This document shows positions 1 through 11,840 of a DNA stretch of 64,000 nucleotides, piece by piece. Made by a program: the position numbers and the translations under genes. The DNA is taken from assembly GCA_029721515.1 (NCBI GenBank), contig CM056561.1:13840501-13904500 (forward strand), read 5' to 3'. The notes beneath the pieces are model-generated. The model was not told the DNA's origin, ran no database searches, and worked only from the letters and a program-made list of their open reading frames with translations. The DNA is from Synanceia verrucosa. Taxonomy: Eukaryota > Chordata > Actinopteri > Perciformes > Synanceiidae. How positions within the stretch are numbered: position 1 is the first letter of the stretch; every line of letters begins with the position of its first letter.

Positions 1-2
1 AC

Positions 3-1981
3 TCTTTTAACCATACACTCGACCTGGTCCTGACCTACGGCATTGAAGTGGAACATTTATCAGTCCACCAACAGAATTCCTTCCTATCAAACCATTACTT
101 GTTAACCTTTGAATTTTTACTTCTGGACTACACTCCATCAGGTAAATCCATGTACAGTAGATGTTTACCTGATCGTGCTATAGCCAAGTTTAAGGATATA
201 ATTCCATTAGCTTTTAATTCAGTGCCTAACCTTGATATACGTGGGGCCACAGACTTAAGTCCTACTCAAATTGATAATTTGGTAGATAGTGCTGCAGACT
301 CTCTGCAAGCATCTCTGGACTCTGTTGCTCCTCTAAAAAAGAAGCTAGTAAAGCACAGAAAACTAGCTCCATGGTATAACCCTCACACCCGCAGTTTAAA
401 GCAAGCAGCAAGAAGATTTGAAAGGAAGTGGTGTTTAACCAGTCTGCAAGAGTCTCGCCTGGACTGGCATGATAGTCTGAAAGCTTACAGGAAGGCTCTC
501 TGTAAGGCCAGAGCAGCGCATTATTCATCATTAATAGAGGAAAATAAAAACAACCCCAGGTTTCTTTTCAGCACTGTAGCCAGGCTGACAGAGAGCCACA
601 GCTCTATTGAACCATCTATTACCATAACCCTCAGTAGAAGTCACTTCATGAGCTTCTTTAGTGAGAAGATTATAACTATTAGGGAGAAACTCAGTCACAC
701 AGTGCCTTTAACTGAAACTGCTTTGTCTTTAAACACAGGAAGCTTAGAACCCATTGAGGAACTTGATGTATATTTGGACTGCTTTTCTCCCATAGACCTC
801 CACAAACTGACTTCAATGATTTCTTCATCTAAGTCTTCTACCTGTCTCTTAGATCACATCCCAACTTCACTGCTTAAAGAAGTTTTCCCTTTACTGAGCA
901 CCTCTTTATTAAACATGATCAACTTATCTTTACTGTCAGGCTATGTACCTCAGCCATTTAAAGTAGCCGTAATCAAACCTCTTCTGAAGAAGCCCGGTCT
1001 TGATCCAGAGGTTTTAGCCAACTATAGACCAATATCCAACCTTCCTTTTCTCTCTAAGATCCTTGAGAAAGTGGTGTGCAGTCAGCTGTGTGACTTCCTC
1101 CAGAACAATAATCCATTTGACGACTTTCAGTCAGGATTTAGAAAATATCATAGCACCGAGACCGCTCTGGTGAAAATTACTAATGACCTGCTTAATTGCG
1201 TCAGACAATGGACTCGTCTCAGTACTTGTCTTGTTAGATCTTAGCGCTGCTTTTGATACTATTGACCACCATATCCTGTTGCAGAGATTAGAACATTTAA
1301 TTGGCATCAGAGGAACTGCTTTAAGCTGGTTCAAATCCTACTTATCGGATCGATCACAGTTTGTTCACATTAATGATGAGTCCTCCATGCAGTCTATAGG
1401 CAGTTATGGAGTTCCTCAAGGTTCTGTGCTTGGGCCAATTCTATTTACTTTATATATGCTTCCTTTCGGCAATGTTATCAGAAAACACTCCATAAACTTT
1501 CACTGTTATGTAGATGATACTCATCTATATTTGTCATTTAAGTCAGACGATTCCAGCCAGTTAGCTAAACTCCAAACATGTCTTCAGGATATAAAAACTT
1601 GGATGACGCACAATTTCTTGTTGTTAAATTCAGCTAAAACTGAGGTTATTCTAATTGGCCCCGAAAATCTCAGAAATAACCTAATGACAATCTAATGACT
1701 TATTTACTGTAGGTGGCTTTGCACCAGCCTCGAGCACCACTGTAAGGAATCTAGGGGTAATTTTTGACCAAGATATGTCCTTCAACGTCCACAAGAAACA
1801 AACAGATGAAAAAGCTTTTTTTCATCTGCGTAACATTGCAAAAATAAGCTAGAGCTAGAGCTTTCAGTTATCAAGCTCCTCTTCTGTGGAACCAACTCCC
1901 TCTTTCAGTATGGGAGGCAGACATCATCCCCTTATTCAAGAGTAGGCTTAAGACTTTACTTTTTGATAGTGCTTATAGTTA
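3..1981 (+). pseudogene. L2-type LINE ORF2 (endonuclease end + reverse transcriptase), broken
   Basis: This would encode the endonuclease/reverse transcriptase that copies the LINE RNA into DNA at a nicked target. Reading is open from the first in-frame codon of the window to 1244. An overlapping frame (1183-1695) carries the RT core. Visible motifs are NHTLDLVLTYG and SNHY at the endonuclease end, ANYRPISNLPF near 1018, LDLSAAFDTIDH near 1229, GVPQGSVLGP near 1410 and the catalytic YVDD box near 1508. The YVDD is intact, but the frameshift near 1195, the stop at 1695 and the missing C-terminal segment near 1850 make this a dead gene. The last readable piece, ending in KSRLKTLLFDSAYS, is the normal L2 carboxyl end. 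Confidence 0.85.
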
Positions 1982-2439
1982 GGACTGATCCACGGCTGAC
2001 TCAGGCTGCCTTGGATCAATCCCTGGTTATGCTGCTATAGGTCCAGACTGCCGGGGGACTTCCTCTGACACACTGAGCTTCTCTTCTTCTTCATTTCGAT
2101 GCCTCCATTAAGTCATTTTACTAACTCATCTTCTTCCCCGGAGTCCCTGTGCTCTCAGCTTCTAGGTGTACGTGAGCTGAGGCTACTTGGTGAGAAGGAG
2201 GTGGTGTCATCCAGGCTTCGTCTGTCGTGATGGTGGTGAGATGGAGAAGAGGCGATGCTGCTCAGGTTGTATCTGTTAGGTTAGTGGAGAAGAGGATGGG
2301 TTTACTCTTCCTCCCTTTAACACATGCTGCAGATTAGTTTTGTACCTCGTAGTCCCTGTGCATTGTCATTTCACAGGTATCCATGGATCCAGTCTACCTG
2401 GTGGAGTAGTGGTTGTGGCTTCATCTTCTGGTTCTGAGC

Positions 2440-2610
2440 GACGTGGTGGAGTGGAAGATGTGCTGCACAGGCTTCTTCTGGTTGGCGTGGTGGAGAGAGG
2501 AAGACGTGCTGCCCAGGCTTCTTCTGGTTGGTGTGGTGGAGAGGAGGACGTGTTGCCCAGGCTTCTCCTGGATGGCGTGGTGGAGAAGAAGACATGCTTC
2601 TCATCCTTTG
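2440..2610 (+). repeat. 43-46-bp tandem units in L2 3' UTR
   Basis: Three to four diverged units, each containing a form of GACGTGCTGCCCAGGCTTC followed by a TGGTGGAGA block, follow one another inside the 3' UTR. Related units occur in reverse orientation at 55960-56210, so the array belongs to the LINE family rather than to this locus. Confidence 0.7.
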
Positions 2611-3013
2611 CTGATAGCTTGATGATGCTCTTCATCCCTTTGGACACTCTCATACAATTCTATATATACACACTGTATATTAGCTGTTGTTATATTGAGT
2701 TGGACATTTCCATACAATTTTGTATGTAGTGTTAATGTGTTTTCATTGTTGTTATTCTGTACACATGGCATCTATTGCACGTCTGTCCATCCTGGAAGAG
2801 GGATCCCTCCTCTGTTGCTCTTCCTGAGGTTTCTTCCGTTTCTTTTTCCCTGTTAAAAGGTTTTTTTTGGGGGAGTTTTTCCTTAGTCGATGCGAGTCAT
2901 TTGTAAAGGACAGAGGGTGTCATATCCTGTACAGATTGTAAAGCCCAATGGGGCAAATTCATAATTTGTGATATTGGGCTATACAAATAAACTTGATTTT
3001 ACTTGACTTGACT

Positions 3014-3345
3014 TGGCTGCTCAGGTTGTATCTGTTACAGTAGTGGAGAAGAAGATGTGTTTCCTCTTGCTCCATTTAACACATGTTGCAGATTAGTTTT
3101 GTGCCTCGTAGTCCCTGTGCGTTCTCATTTTGCAGGTATCCATGGGTCATGTTTACCTGGTGGAGTAGAGGTTGGACAGACCAGATTTCATCTTCATCTT
3201 CTGGTAAGAGGGTTTTTTTGGGGAGTTTTTCCTTCGTCGATGTGAGGGTCGGTTGTTAAGGACATATCCTGTAAAGATTGTAAAGCCCTCTGAGGCAAAT
3301 GGGTAATTTGTTATATTGGGCTTTACAAATAAAATTGACTTGACT
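3014..3345 (+). mobile_element. Truncated L2 3' end (second copy)
   Basis: The sequence restarts with the same 3' UTR text seen near 2256 (CTGCTCAGGTTGTATCTGTT) and runs to a second tail, ATAAAATTGACTTGACT, ending near 3345. It is a 5'-truncated L2 3' end placed directly behind the tail of the first element, either a separate insertion into the tail or a tandem tail duplication. No coding part is present. Confidence 0.7.
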
Positions 3346-4249
3346 AAAAAACAGCAGCATTGAACTGAACTAAAGCAACTATATGATGAAAATCATGGAG
3401 CATTTAGTGGCTAAAGAGTTACATATTTCCCTCTGGAGTTGGTAGAGACCAAAAACTGCTAAAAGATGGACACAAACACTGTGTTGTTATAGCTATTGGA
3501 TGTGTAAATCGGTGCTAACTGGTTTGCCATACAAATAAGAATGAACAAATAAATAAATAAAGATGTTCATATACAGTATAATATGCTGATGTCAGGAAGG
3601 CAATATGTATCATGGTCACAATCTTTGTTTAGCATGTTAGCATGCGAACATTGTGTTTCGCACAAAACACAATTCATGTAGTAACTGCTGAGAAACAAAA
3701 AATGGCAACCTCATGGTGGGTCATGGATTTAACAAAGTAATCAAGATTCTGTTTTACTGAATATATTTTTATGATGTTATATTGAATATATCTCTGACTT
3801 TGTGTGGTTTATATTTGTATTTCTCTATTTCTGTTCATATCACTGACTGTATGTCTGTCACAGTAGATACACACCTGACTCACAACTCACACACACACAC
3901 ACATACGGAGTATCACAATTTCAAGATAATACACGAGCAGTGGTTGGCTTGCTCATGTTGATGTTAACTGGCCAATTGCACTCGGTTGCATGTAAGTCCA
4001 ACCTCTGTATGGGACAAACCCAGTCTAAGAAGATAAATGTGAACTCTATTCAGGGTTTGGGGCTCTCTATGGCTGAGATCCTGCGAGATCTCTATCATTC
4101 AGAGCCCAGCGCTGCCATACTTTCCCTGTGACCTGATATCTGTGAACTGCTCTTTTAACAGATTTCTCTGGTGTGTGTTCTTGGGGCTTCCAAATAAAGA
4201 ATCGGGCTAACAATACTGTCTCAGGAGACCAATATTATCGTCAAATTTC
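3346..4249. other. No gene seen
   Basis: AT-rich sequence without a supported coding frame. It contains a short AAAT run (3545-3560) and a short CA run (about 3888-3903). Confidence 0.5.
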
Positions 4250-4254
4250 AAGTC

Positions 4255-6440
4255 AATCCATGCAATAGCCACTTTGTGTTGACTGGGGCTGCACAGCTCA
4301 TGGTAGTCCTTGTCTATCGCCCCCCAAGAGTCTCCAACAGTTTTTTATCTGAGTTCTCTGAGCTACTTAGTACTGTTTGCCCCATGTCCCCATCCACCAT
4401 TGTTATGGGCAATTCTGACATCCACGTTGACTCTAATAACTGCCACTTTGCTGCTGAGTTCCTGTCTCTCCTCGACTTCTTTAACATCGTATAACATGTG
4501 CAGGGCCCTACACACAACAGAGGCCACACGTTGGACCTGGTGTGCTCCACTGGCATCACCCCCTCTCATATCCAGTGTCTGGACATAGCTGTCTCGGACC
4601 ACTACGCCATCATGTTCTCTGTGCCTCTGTCTCAACCCAAACAGCGTGGTAAATTGACAATTGTGTTCAGGAACATAAAATGTGTGTCTACATCTACACT
4701 GTCCAACATGCTGGCAACACATATCACCACCCATTCCATCATTCACATATCACCACCCATTCCATCATTCACTGAAAGTAGACCGCATTCACCAGCAGCT
4801 TCTCCAAACGGACTCTCCATCTCCACCTGCCTGGTACCCTGAGGACTACAACCCAACTGCTGTTGGCTACCAACCACACTGCCTTTTATCTTCCTTCTCC
4901 ACACTCACTGACAGCCAGGTCTCTGACCTGGTACTGAAAGCTAAGGCCACTTCTAGTAAGTTGGATCCTATGCCCACTACACTGGTGAAGGCATGTTTGC
5001 CAACATTATGTCCAACAATGACCACCATCATCAACACCTCTCTGGCATCAGGGGTGGTGCCCACCAGCTTCAAGACAGCAGTGGTTATCCCCACACTCAA
5101 AAAACCGAACCTTGACCCTGATGAGCCCAGTAACTACCGGCCAATTTCCATTTACCATTTCTCAGCAAAGTACTGGAAAAAGCTGTGGCTATCCAGCTAC
5201 AGGAACACATGACCCACCACGAGCTATATGAACCCCTCCAGTCTGGCTTTAGAGCTCACCACAGTACAGAGACGGCCCTCATCAAGATCACCAACGACCT
5301 CTTAACGGCTGCCGACAAAGGACTCATCAGCCTACTCATACTCCTCGACCTCTCCGCAGCTTTCGACAGTTTCCCATGCCATCCTCCTAACCCGTTTCCG
5401 TGACTACTTAGGCCTCACCGACTCCGCACTTGCCTGGTTCCACTCCTGCCTTTCAGGAAGGACACAATATGTCACCATCATGGACGCAAATTCCACCACA
5501 GCTCCAGTCAACCACGGCGTGCCCCAGGGTCAGTGCTTGGCCCCCTCCTGTTCTCCATCTACATGCTCCCTCTTAGCAATATTATTCGTCACCATGGTCT
5601 CAACTTCCATAGCTATGCCGATGATACTCAAATATACATCAGCATTAAGGCCTTTGCTCCACTTCCACCTCCACCACTCATCAACTGCCTGCATGACATT
5701 AAAACTTGGATGACTGCAAAATTACTCAAGCTCAACAACGACAAAACAGAGCTCATGGTAGTGGCACCCCCATCACTGGCTAAGGAGGTTGGTGATCTGT
5801 CTCTGGATGTGGGTGTATACCATCAGGCCATCCTCAGAGGTGCGAAACCTAGGTGTCATTCTACCCTCTCACTCCAGTCTCACATCAAAAACATCACCAA
5901 ATCTGCCTTTTTCCACCTAAAGAACATCTCCAGACTCCGGCCCTCACTTTCTCACTCTGTGACCGAAACGCTCATTCATGCATTTATTACTTCCCGCCTG
6001 GATTACTGCAATGGAATACTGTATGGCTTACCCAACAAAGCCTTGGACAGATTACAATATGTTCAGAATTCAGCTGCCAGGGTCATATCACACACAAAGC
6101 GGTGGCAACACATCACTCCCACATTCAAACAGCTTCACTGGCACCCAGTGAAGTCCCGTACTGAATACAAAATTCTTCTCTTGACCAACAAATCACTTCA
6201 CTCTCTTTCTCCTCAGTACCTCTCTGAACTCCTTCAACCCTACTCCCAGAGGTCGCTGAGGTCCTGGAAAGGACCAACTTGTCATCCCCCGCCAGACTTT
6301 GTACTGTTGGTGACAGAGGCTTCTGTGTTGCTGCCCCCACCCTCTGGAACAGTCTACCTCTCAACATACGCCTAGCCCCCACACTAGCTACGTTCAAGAA
6401 GCACCTTAAATCCCATCTATTCACTGAGGCATATGGCCCC
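4255..6440 (+). pseudogene. L2/Maui-like ORF2 (EN-RT), multiply frameshifted
   Basis: Pieces in order: endonuclease with VLVYRPP (near 4305) and the DHYA motif (near 4598); then SNYRPIS (near 5130), HHSTETALIKITNDLL (near 5260), LDLSAAFD (near 5346), GVPQG (near 5518), the catalytic YADD (near 5612), and the C-terminal region with SRLDYCNGILYGL (near 5994) and LHWHPV (near 6136). The frame breaks near 4490 (stop), 4690, 5165-5200, 5385 and 5530. A segment between the endonuclease and the RT is missing. The catalytic YADD survives, but the gene cannot give a full protein. Confidence 0.8.
4719..4774 (+). repeat. 26-bp direct duplication
   Basis: A unit starting ATATCACCACCCATTCCATC is repeated twice, head to tail, exactly at the deletion junction inside the L2/Maui-like ORF. 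Confidence 0.75.
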
Positions 6441-6545
6441 TGACCACCTCTGCCCCCTTCCCCCTAGCCCCTACACCCCACTTGTAAAGCAACCTTGGGT
6501 TCCATGAAAGGCGCTATATAAAACCAAGTTATTGTTATTACTAAT

Positions 6546-7610
6546 AATGATTGAGATATTGATTTATTTATAGTAAGTTGCTTGAAATGGGTCAGGTCAT
6601 TGGTCGAGGTGCATGCAAACAAAAAGTTCAAATATAATTGCTTGTTGCTGACTTGAAATTGTATACATAGGCGTACTGTATGTAATTTTTTTTGTATGTT
6701 ATGTTTGCAAACCCCTCGAAGGCACTGTCGCTTTAGTGAGCTCACATGACCAAATTAAGGGAGAAATGATACCTTTAAAATGAGATCACTGCAGAAGACA
6801 CCCTTGTGTAGCCTCAGTGTACCGCATAAAGTTGCCCCCACAAACTACAGGAACAGTGCTGTTTATCCTGCTTATCTAAGAACAGAATTTTGGCCAAGAC
6901 TAAAAGTTTAATACTCTAATGCGCTGTGATCAAGCTGTCTACTGTATTTTCATTTAATTTATTCTCACTCTGGCTCAGCCTTGCACACCTGTTATTCCCC
7001 ATAATTTGAAGGACTTGTTTGCACAATGTGATTAGAAAGGACACTAACCAGAGGAAAATATCAGTGTCTGGTTTTGGTATTGTCTCAGTTAAGCCCATAA
7101 CTATTTATGTTTTAGGGCTTATCTTCTGTAGCTGTCATAATCTCCTGGGCAGTAAAAGTTTGCCAGACCAGATAAAATAGCTTGTTGTACATTGTTTTGT
7201 AGTTTCCACTTACTTGCCCTGTATTAGGTGGATTGGTTAATAATTCCCCAACCACTGTTTAAGAGGACTGAAAGGTTACATAGTTTAGCAACCTTCTTTC
7301 AAAGGTTACATACTCACATGTACACACTCTTATATGCAACACTGTAAGCCATCCCATCTCTCTTCTCACAGTTCATTCCAAAGCTCCTGTGTTGACCTTA
7401 AGCAGCATTTTGCAACAGCCCAACTCCATTCGGGTGAGAGATAAAGGCTGGATTCCCAGTAGCAGCCAGCAATGAAAGTCCTTTTTTGGTCATGTCAACA
7501 TAATAGGAGGCCAAATAAGCCAGTTGCTGGGAAAAACGCTGTGGACTCAGCACTGAGCTGCATTATTGCTGCTTGACCTTCCTTTGGAAAAATTCATCGG
7601 CATGCTCTGG
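6546..7610. other. No gene seen
   Basis: About 1 kb of AT-rich sequence with only short open frames. I recognise no gene, RNA or repeat family here. Confidence 0.5.
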
Positions 7611-7614
7611 CTGT

Positions 7615-7915
7615 TTCAGGGGGCGGCAGTAGTTCAGTCTGTAATGACTTGGGCTGGGAATGGGAGGGTCGCCAGTTCAAGTCCAGGTCGGACCAAAATG
7701 TGGAGAGTGGACTGGTAGCTGGAGAGGTGCCGTTGAGCAAGGCACTGAACCCCCAACTGCTCCGGGCGCCTGGATAAGGGGCAGCCCCCTCACTCCAATG
7801 CATGTGCATGTGTTTGTTTCATGACTTGTGTGTGTAATGTGCAACTGACAAAAGTTACTAACAGAGTGAAAAAATGTAATTTCCCCTTGAGGGATTAATA
7901 AAGGAATTCTTCTTC
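7615..7915 (+). mobile_element. tRNA-type SINE
   Basis: The head has a box A-like GTAGTTCAGTCTGT and a box B-like CAGTTCAAGTCC (near 7673), the internal RNA polymerase III promoter layout of tRNA-derived SINEs. The body contains GAGCAAGGCACTGAACCCCC (near 7735), a phrase common in fish SINEs. The tail is GGGATTAATAAAGGAATTC followed by TTC repeats. The ends are approximate. I do not name the family. Confidence 0.65.
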
Positions 7916-9030
7916 TTCTGAAGGGCTGTTTTGGATATTTGAATCGGAGAAATACTCAAAATTCCGATGATTAAATTATGATTCATAAAACAGTGTATTT
8001 TTCCCTTAGTCCATGACAACTTAAGAATTTCGTTCGCTTTATTGTCTCTTTTGTAATAATATAATTTGCAAATACTTTAAAATAGATACGAGCAGACCTT
8101 TGTGGTTCTGCACAACCAGCGAAGACCTAATAATTGCAAATGATATAAAACTATGTAAGCTGGCATTTGGCTATAGAGTCCTATTATTCATATACATTAT
8201 TCCCTGTCCATCTTCTGTCTGAAATAATAGTTGTGTCAGAGAAGAGTGTGTCACCCTCCAGCACTTGTTGAAATCCAGCAGGACATAATGCACAGCACTT
8301 TCAGAAGAAAGAAAAGACTGTGGCACTTCCTGTCTCTCAGTCATTGCGAAATGTGACTCCCTTGGGAAGAACACATCCATTGGGAAGGATATGCAAAATA
8401 ATAGGGGAAAGGGTGGACAGTGACTACAAGCTTTCACATAATGAACAAGAAGCTTTAATTCTGGAAAAAGTGTGACCTAATAAAAGGAGTTAAAGGGCAT
8501 AAGTCCATTCAAGGGTGTAGGTTTGCATATGGGCAGTAGAGACATATCCTTGACCACCAATATATTGGGAGGATAGAAATGTCCATATTTGAGCTGAGCA
8601 AAGCAGCACACTTGTTCCCAACCTATGTTGACACGAAAACCTACAACCCTGTGTTCGTGGGTGTGTGTGTGTGTGTGTTTGTGTGTACTTTTCAACCTCA
8701 GGAGTTACGAAAATCTCCTGCTTGACTGGTCTGCAGAGGACTGTGATGAGTTTTTTTTTTCTTCACTGCCATGCACTTTTGTTTGTGTTAGTGTGGTGAC
8801 AGACACTGGCTGGCCTCCCTTAACAACACTGTAGATGGACTGTCATGGAAATTTGGATACTAACACAGTAGACACAAAAAGACAAGATAGGACACATGTG
8901 TTCTTAAATAGATTCAGTTATCCATCCATCCATACTTTTGCAAATATGAAAAATTGTATAGCTACCATATTAGAAATCTTGCAATTTATCTTTATCTTTA
9001 CTTCATCTACAAAGTGATGAAGAAAATATT
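7916..9030. other. No gene seen; short GT run
   Basis: No supported gene. A GT microsatellite lies at 8658-8686. Open frames on both strands here are short and low in complexity. Confidence 0.5.
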
Positions 9031-9032
9031 GT

Positions 9033-9363
9033 CATCCATCCATCCATCCATTATCTACCACTTATCCTCACATAGGGTCGCGGGGGGGCTGGAGCCTATC
9101 CCAGCTGTCTTAAGGTGAAAGGCAGGGTACACCCTGGACAAGTCGCCAGTTCATCGCAGGGCACATAGAGACAGACAACCACTCACATTCACCCCTGTGG
9201 GCAATTTAAATTAGCCAATTTATCTAATCCCCATGCATGTTTTGGGATGGTGGGAGGAAGCCAAAGTACCCGGAGAGAACCCATGCAGACAGAAAGGGCC
9301 CGGGCCAGAAATCAAACCCAGTACCTTCTTGCTGTGAGGTAACAGTGCTAACCAATTGTCATG
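9033..9363 (-). mobile_element. tRNA-headed SINE with ATGG tail (copy 1)
   Basis: Reads on the plus strand from a CATCCATCCATCC tail through CCTATCCCAGCTGTCTTA and GGGATGGTGGGAGGAAGCC to the degenerate head near 9345, so the element lies on the minus strand. The same family recurs at 41811-42145 (minus), 42651-43010 (plus, best preserved) and 60238-60462 (plus, truncated). Confidence 0.7.
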
Positions 9364-9419
9364 CATCATGACACTAAATTGTATAGTGTCAAATTTATAC
9401 AAATTTATACCATACAAAT

Positions 9420-9485
9420 TTATTATTATTATTATTATATTATATTATGTTATTATTATTATTATCATTATTATTGTTATTATTT
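9420..9485. repeat. ATT microsatellite
   Basis: A run of TTA/ATT triplets with a few interruptions, directly downstream of the SINE head. Confidence 0.85.
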
Positions 9486-9950
9486 GTAACCAATGATGCA
9501 GTTTCATTGCATGGGAGAGTATATTTTAGGCTGAACATTAATACATTCCTTCCCAGCCTATTTGCGATGTCAACAAATAATAGATGTTATTATGAGGGAA
9601 ATCACTTGATTTTCACCTGATGGATTTTCGTGCAGTGTGAAAGGGTTGATGCACTTTGACATTGGTCGAACAACCCACCAATTGACCCAAGAGTTGCAGT
9701 GTGAAAAGCGACCCGCGTCAACCCGCTAATTTACCCAATGATGTTGATGTACCTGTCTGTCACTGTGAAGCTCCAGTGCTGCAGAGCTACTCACTCATAA
9801 GATCACAGGAGCAAAGTCTGGAGGTAGCTTTTTTCTCCTCTTGTAATGCTGTATTTTCTTTTTCTTCCTTCCTTGTATGCCTGTCCTGTCTACCCCCCTT
9901 GTCATAAAGCTGCTGTTTATTGTTTACCTCACAGTGTTCCGATGCACTTA

Positions 9951-11187
9951 CACTATATTGCCAAAAGTATTCCCTCACCTGCCTTGACTCGCATATAAAC
10001 TTCAGTGACATCCCATTCCTAATCCATAGGTTTCATTATGATGTTGGCCCACCCTTTGCAGCTATAACAGCGTCAACTCTTCTGGGAAGGCTGTCCACAA
10101 GGTTTAGGAGTGTGTTTATGGGAATTTTTGACCATTCTTCCAGAAGTGTATTTGTGAGGTCACACACTGATGTTGGACGAGAAGGCCTGGCTCTCAGTCT
10201 CCACTTTAATTCATCCCAAAGGTGTTCTATCGGTTTGAGGTCAGGACTCTGTGCAGGCCAGTCAAGTTCATCCACACCAGACTCTGTCATCCATGTCTTT
10301 ATGGACCTTGCTTTGTGCACTGGTGCACAGTCATGTTGGAAGAAGAAGGGGCCAGCTCCAAACTGTTCCCACAAAGTTGGAAGCATGGAATTGTCCAAAA
10401 TGTCTTGGTATGCTGAAGTATTTAGGGTTCCTTTCACTGGAACTAAGGGGCCAAGCCCAGCTCCTGGAAAACAACCCCACACACACACCATAATCCCCCA
10501 TCCACCAAACTTTACACTTGGCACAGTGCAGTCCAACATGTATCATTCTCCTGGCAACTGCCAAACCCAGACTCGTCCATCAGATTGCCAGATGGAGAAC
10601 TCCAGAGAATGCATTTCCACTGCTCTGGAGTCCAGTGGTGGCGTGCTTTACACCACTGCATCCATCGCTTTGCATTGCATTTGGTGATGTATGGCTTGGA
10701 TGTTGCTGCTTGGCCATGGAAACCCATTCCAAGCACTCTACGCACTGTTTGTGGGCTAATCTGAAAGCCACATGAAGTTTAGAGGTCTGTAGTGATAGAC
10801 TCCACAGAAAGAAAGGCGACCTCTTCGCACTATGTGCCTCAGCATCCCCTGGCAGCACTCTGTCAGTTTACGTGGCCTACCACTTTGTGGCTGAGTTGCT
10901 GTCATTCCCAAACACTTCCATGTTCTTATAATACAGCTGACAGTTGACTGTGTAATATTTAGGAGCAAGGAAATTTCACGACTGGATTTGTTGCACAGGT
11001 GGCATCCTATCACAGTTCCACGCTGGAATTCACTGAGCTCCTGAGAGCGACCCATTCTTTCAAATGTTTGTAAAAGCAGTCTGCATGCCAAGGTGCTTGA
11101 TTTTATACACCTGTGGCCATGGAAGTGATTGGAACACCTGATTCTGATTATTTGGATGGGTGAGGGAATACTTTTTGCAATATAGTA
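9951..11187 (-). mobile_element. Tc1-like DNA transposon, TIR-bounded
   Basis: The left end reads CACTATATTGCCAAAAGTAT after a TA. The right end is the near inverse (AGTATTCCCTCACC followed outward by the AATATAGTA end before TA). Length is about 1.24 kb, normal for Tc1. The interior encodes a decayed transposase on the minus strand. TA flanks at 9949-9950 and 11188-11189 fit Tc1/mariner target duplication. It sits inside the GCAGTGTGAAAG repeat. Confidence 0.85.
10036..11055 (-). pseudogene. Tc1-like transposase, frameshifted
   Basis: Would have been a Tc1-family transposase that cuts and pastes the element at TA sites. The start codon chosen at 11055 gives MGRSQELSEFQRGTVIG, the usual paired-like helix-turn-helix start, followed by ISLLLNITQSTVSCIIRTWK and the GRPRKLT linker. 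The C-terminal half is read in another frame (10539-10036) with GGWGIMVCVWGCFPG, the second catalytic Asp in HDCAP, and SPDLKPIEHLWDELK containing the DDE-triad Glu. Frame breaks lie between 10756 and 10540, including a small deletion near 10595. The product cannot be functional. Confidence 0.85.
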
Positions 11188-11336
11188 TAAATCTGTAATG
11201 ATGATGTTGTCAACGCAATGAGGGATGGGAGGGAGGAAAAACAGGCATGCAGCCCTCACTGTGGGAGGTCAGACCAGCGGCAATGGCAGTGTGAAAGCTC
11301 CCTAATGCAGAGCCAAGGCAGAGAGACTCAGGTTAG

Positions 11337-11347
11337 AAAATCCTGTG
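11337..11347 (+). repeat. Target-site duplication, left copy (L1 fragment)
   Basis: AAAATCCTGTG here matches AAAATCCTGTG at 16669-16679 exactly and brackets the L1 insertion. Confidence 0.85.
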
Positions 11348-11840
11348 TTCCATTCTTGAGTTTTGAAAAATTAAGAGAAAAATATAGAATGGGTCAAGAA
11401 AATTTCTATAGATATTTACAAATTAGGCATCACTTTGACCTAAACATTAAATGTGTATTGGAAAACAGTGAATTAGGTTTCATACAGACATTCTTAACAT
11501 TGATTAAATCAATTTCACTGTGGCTGATTTTCAATCTAGCAAAAATCTGAGGAATCCTGTATAAAACTTAAAATTTCTGCTGTTGTTTGAAGCAAGAGAT
11601 TTAAAACCAACTCAATAGTGCAAAATTGTGGACATTGCCTGTATCATTGGAGGTTTTTTTTTTTTTGCTGTATTTTGGATCTTTGCTGCTGAACTCTGGG
11701 CCTGGTAGGCCCTAATGACCACCATGCCTCCTAAAGATCTGCAGTGTGAAGGTTTTCTGAAGCATCCTGAGCAGCCTTTCCTCAAATTCATCCTGAGCTA
11801 AAGGTGAATAAGTGAAGAAAACAGCGAAACTGATGTTAAG

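Larger units (their letters stand above)
1..3013 (+). mobile_element. L2-type LINE, 5' cut by window edge, internally deleted
   Basis: The element enters the window inside the endonuclease domain, runs through a reverse transcriptase and a roughly 1 kb 3' UTR, and ends in the tandem tail ACTTGACTTGACTTG at about 2998-3013, as teleost L2 elements do. Its coding part is broken: the frame changes near 1190-1205, a stop falls at 1695, and near 1848-1860 the sequence jumps from the region after the RT fingers/palm straight to the C-terminal end of the ORF (stop at 1981), so several hundred bases of the thumb/C-terminal region are missing. The 3' UTR contains 43-46-bp tandem units (2454-2600). The element is non-autonomous in its present form. 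The assignment to the L2 clade rests on the RT motifs and the tail. Confidence 0.85.
4250..6545 (+). mobile_element. L2/Maui-like LINE, decayed
   Basis: A second L2-clade LINE, different from the one at the window start. It contains endonuclease remnants (4255-4680), then, after an internal deletion, RT and C-terminal regions (4770-6440). It ends with AAAGGCGCTATATAAAACCA (6508-6527) and a TTATTGTTATTA-type tail, the usual end of Maui/L2 elements in fish. The coding frame shifts several times. The 5' end is truncated near 4250. Confidence 0.8.

Noticed and set aside
262..531. Open frames antisense to the first LINE ORF
   Set aside because: They lie wholly opposite conserved L2 coding text and show no domain of their own.
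2440..2610. Possible CRISPR-like array
   Set aside because: The units are contiguous diverged tandem copies without spacers, in vertebrate DNA and inside a LINE 3' UTR.
2340..2729. 129-codon frame in the L2 3' UTR
   Set aside because: It is produced by the tandem 3' UTR units; the translated repeats match no protein family.
9920..10687. 255-codon plus-strand frame
   Set aside because: It is antisense to the Tc1 transposase; the real protein motifs (HDCAP, PIEHLWDE) are on the minus strand.
11218..11550. 110-codon frame taken as a gene
   Set aside because: Its second half is L1 ORF2 text and its first half is the flanking repeat, so the frame crosses an insertion junction.
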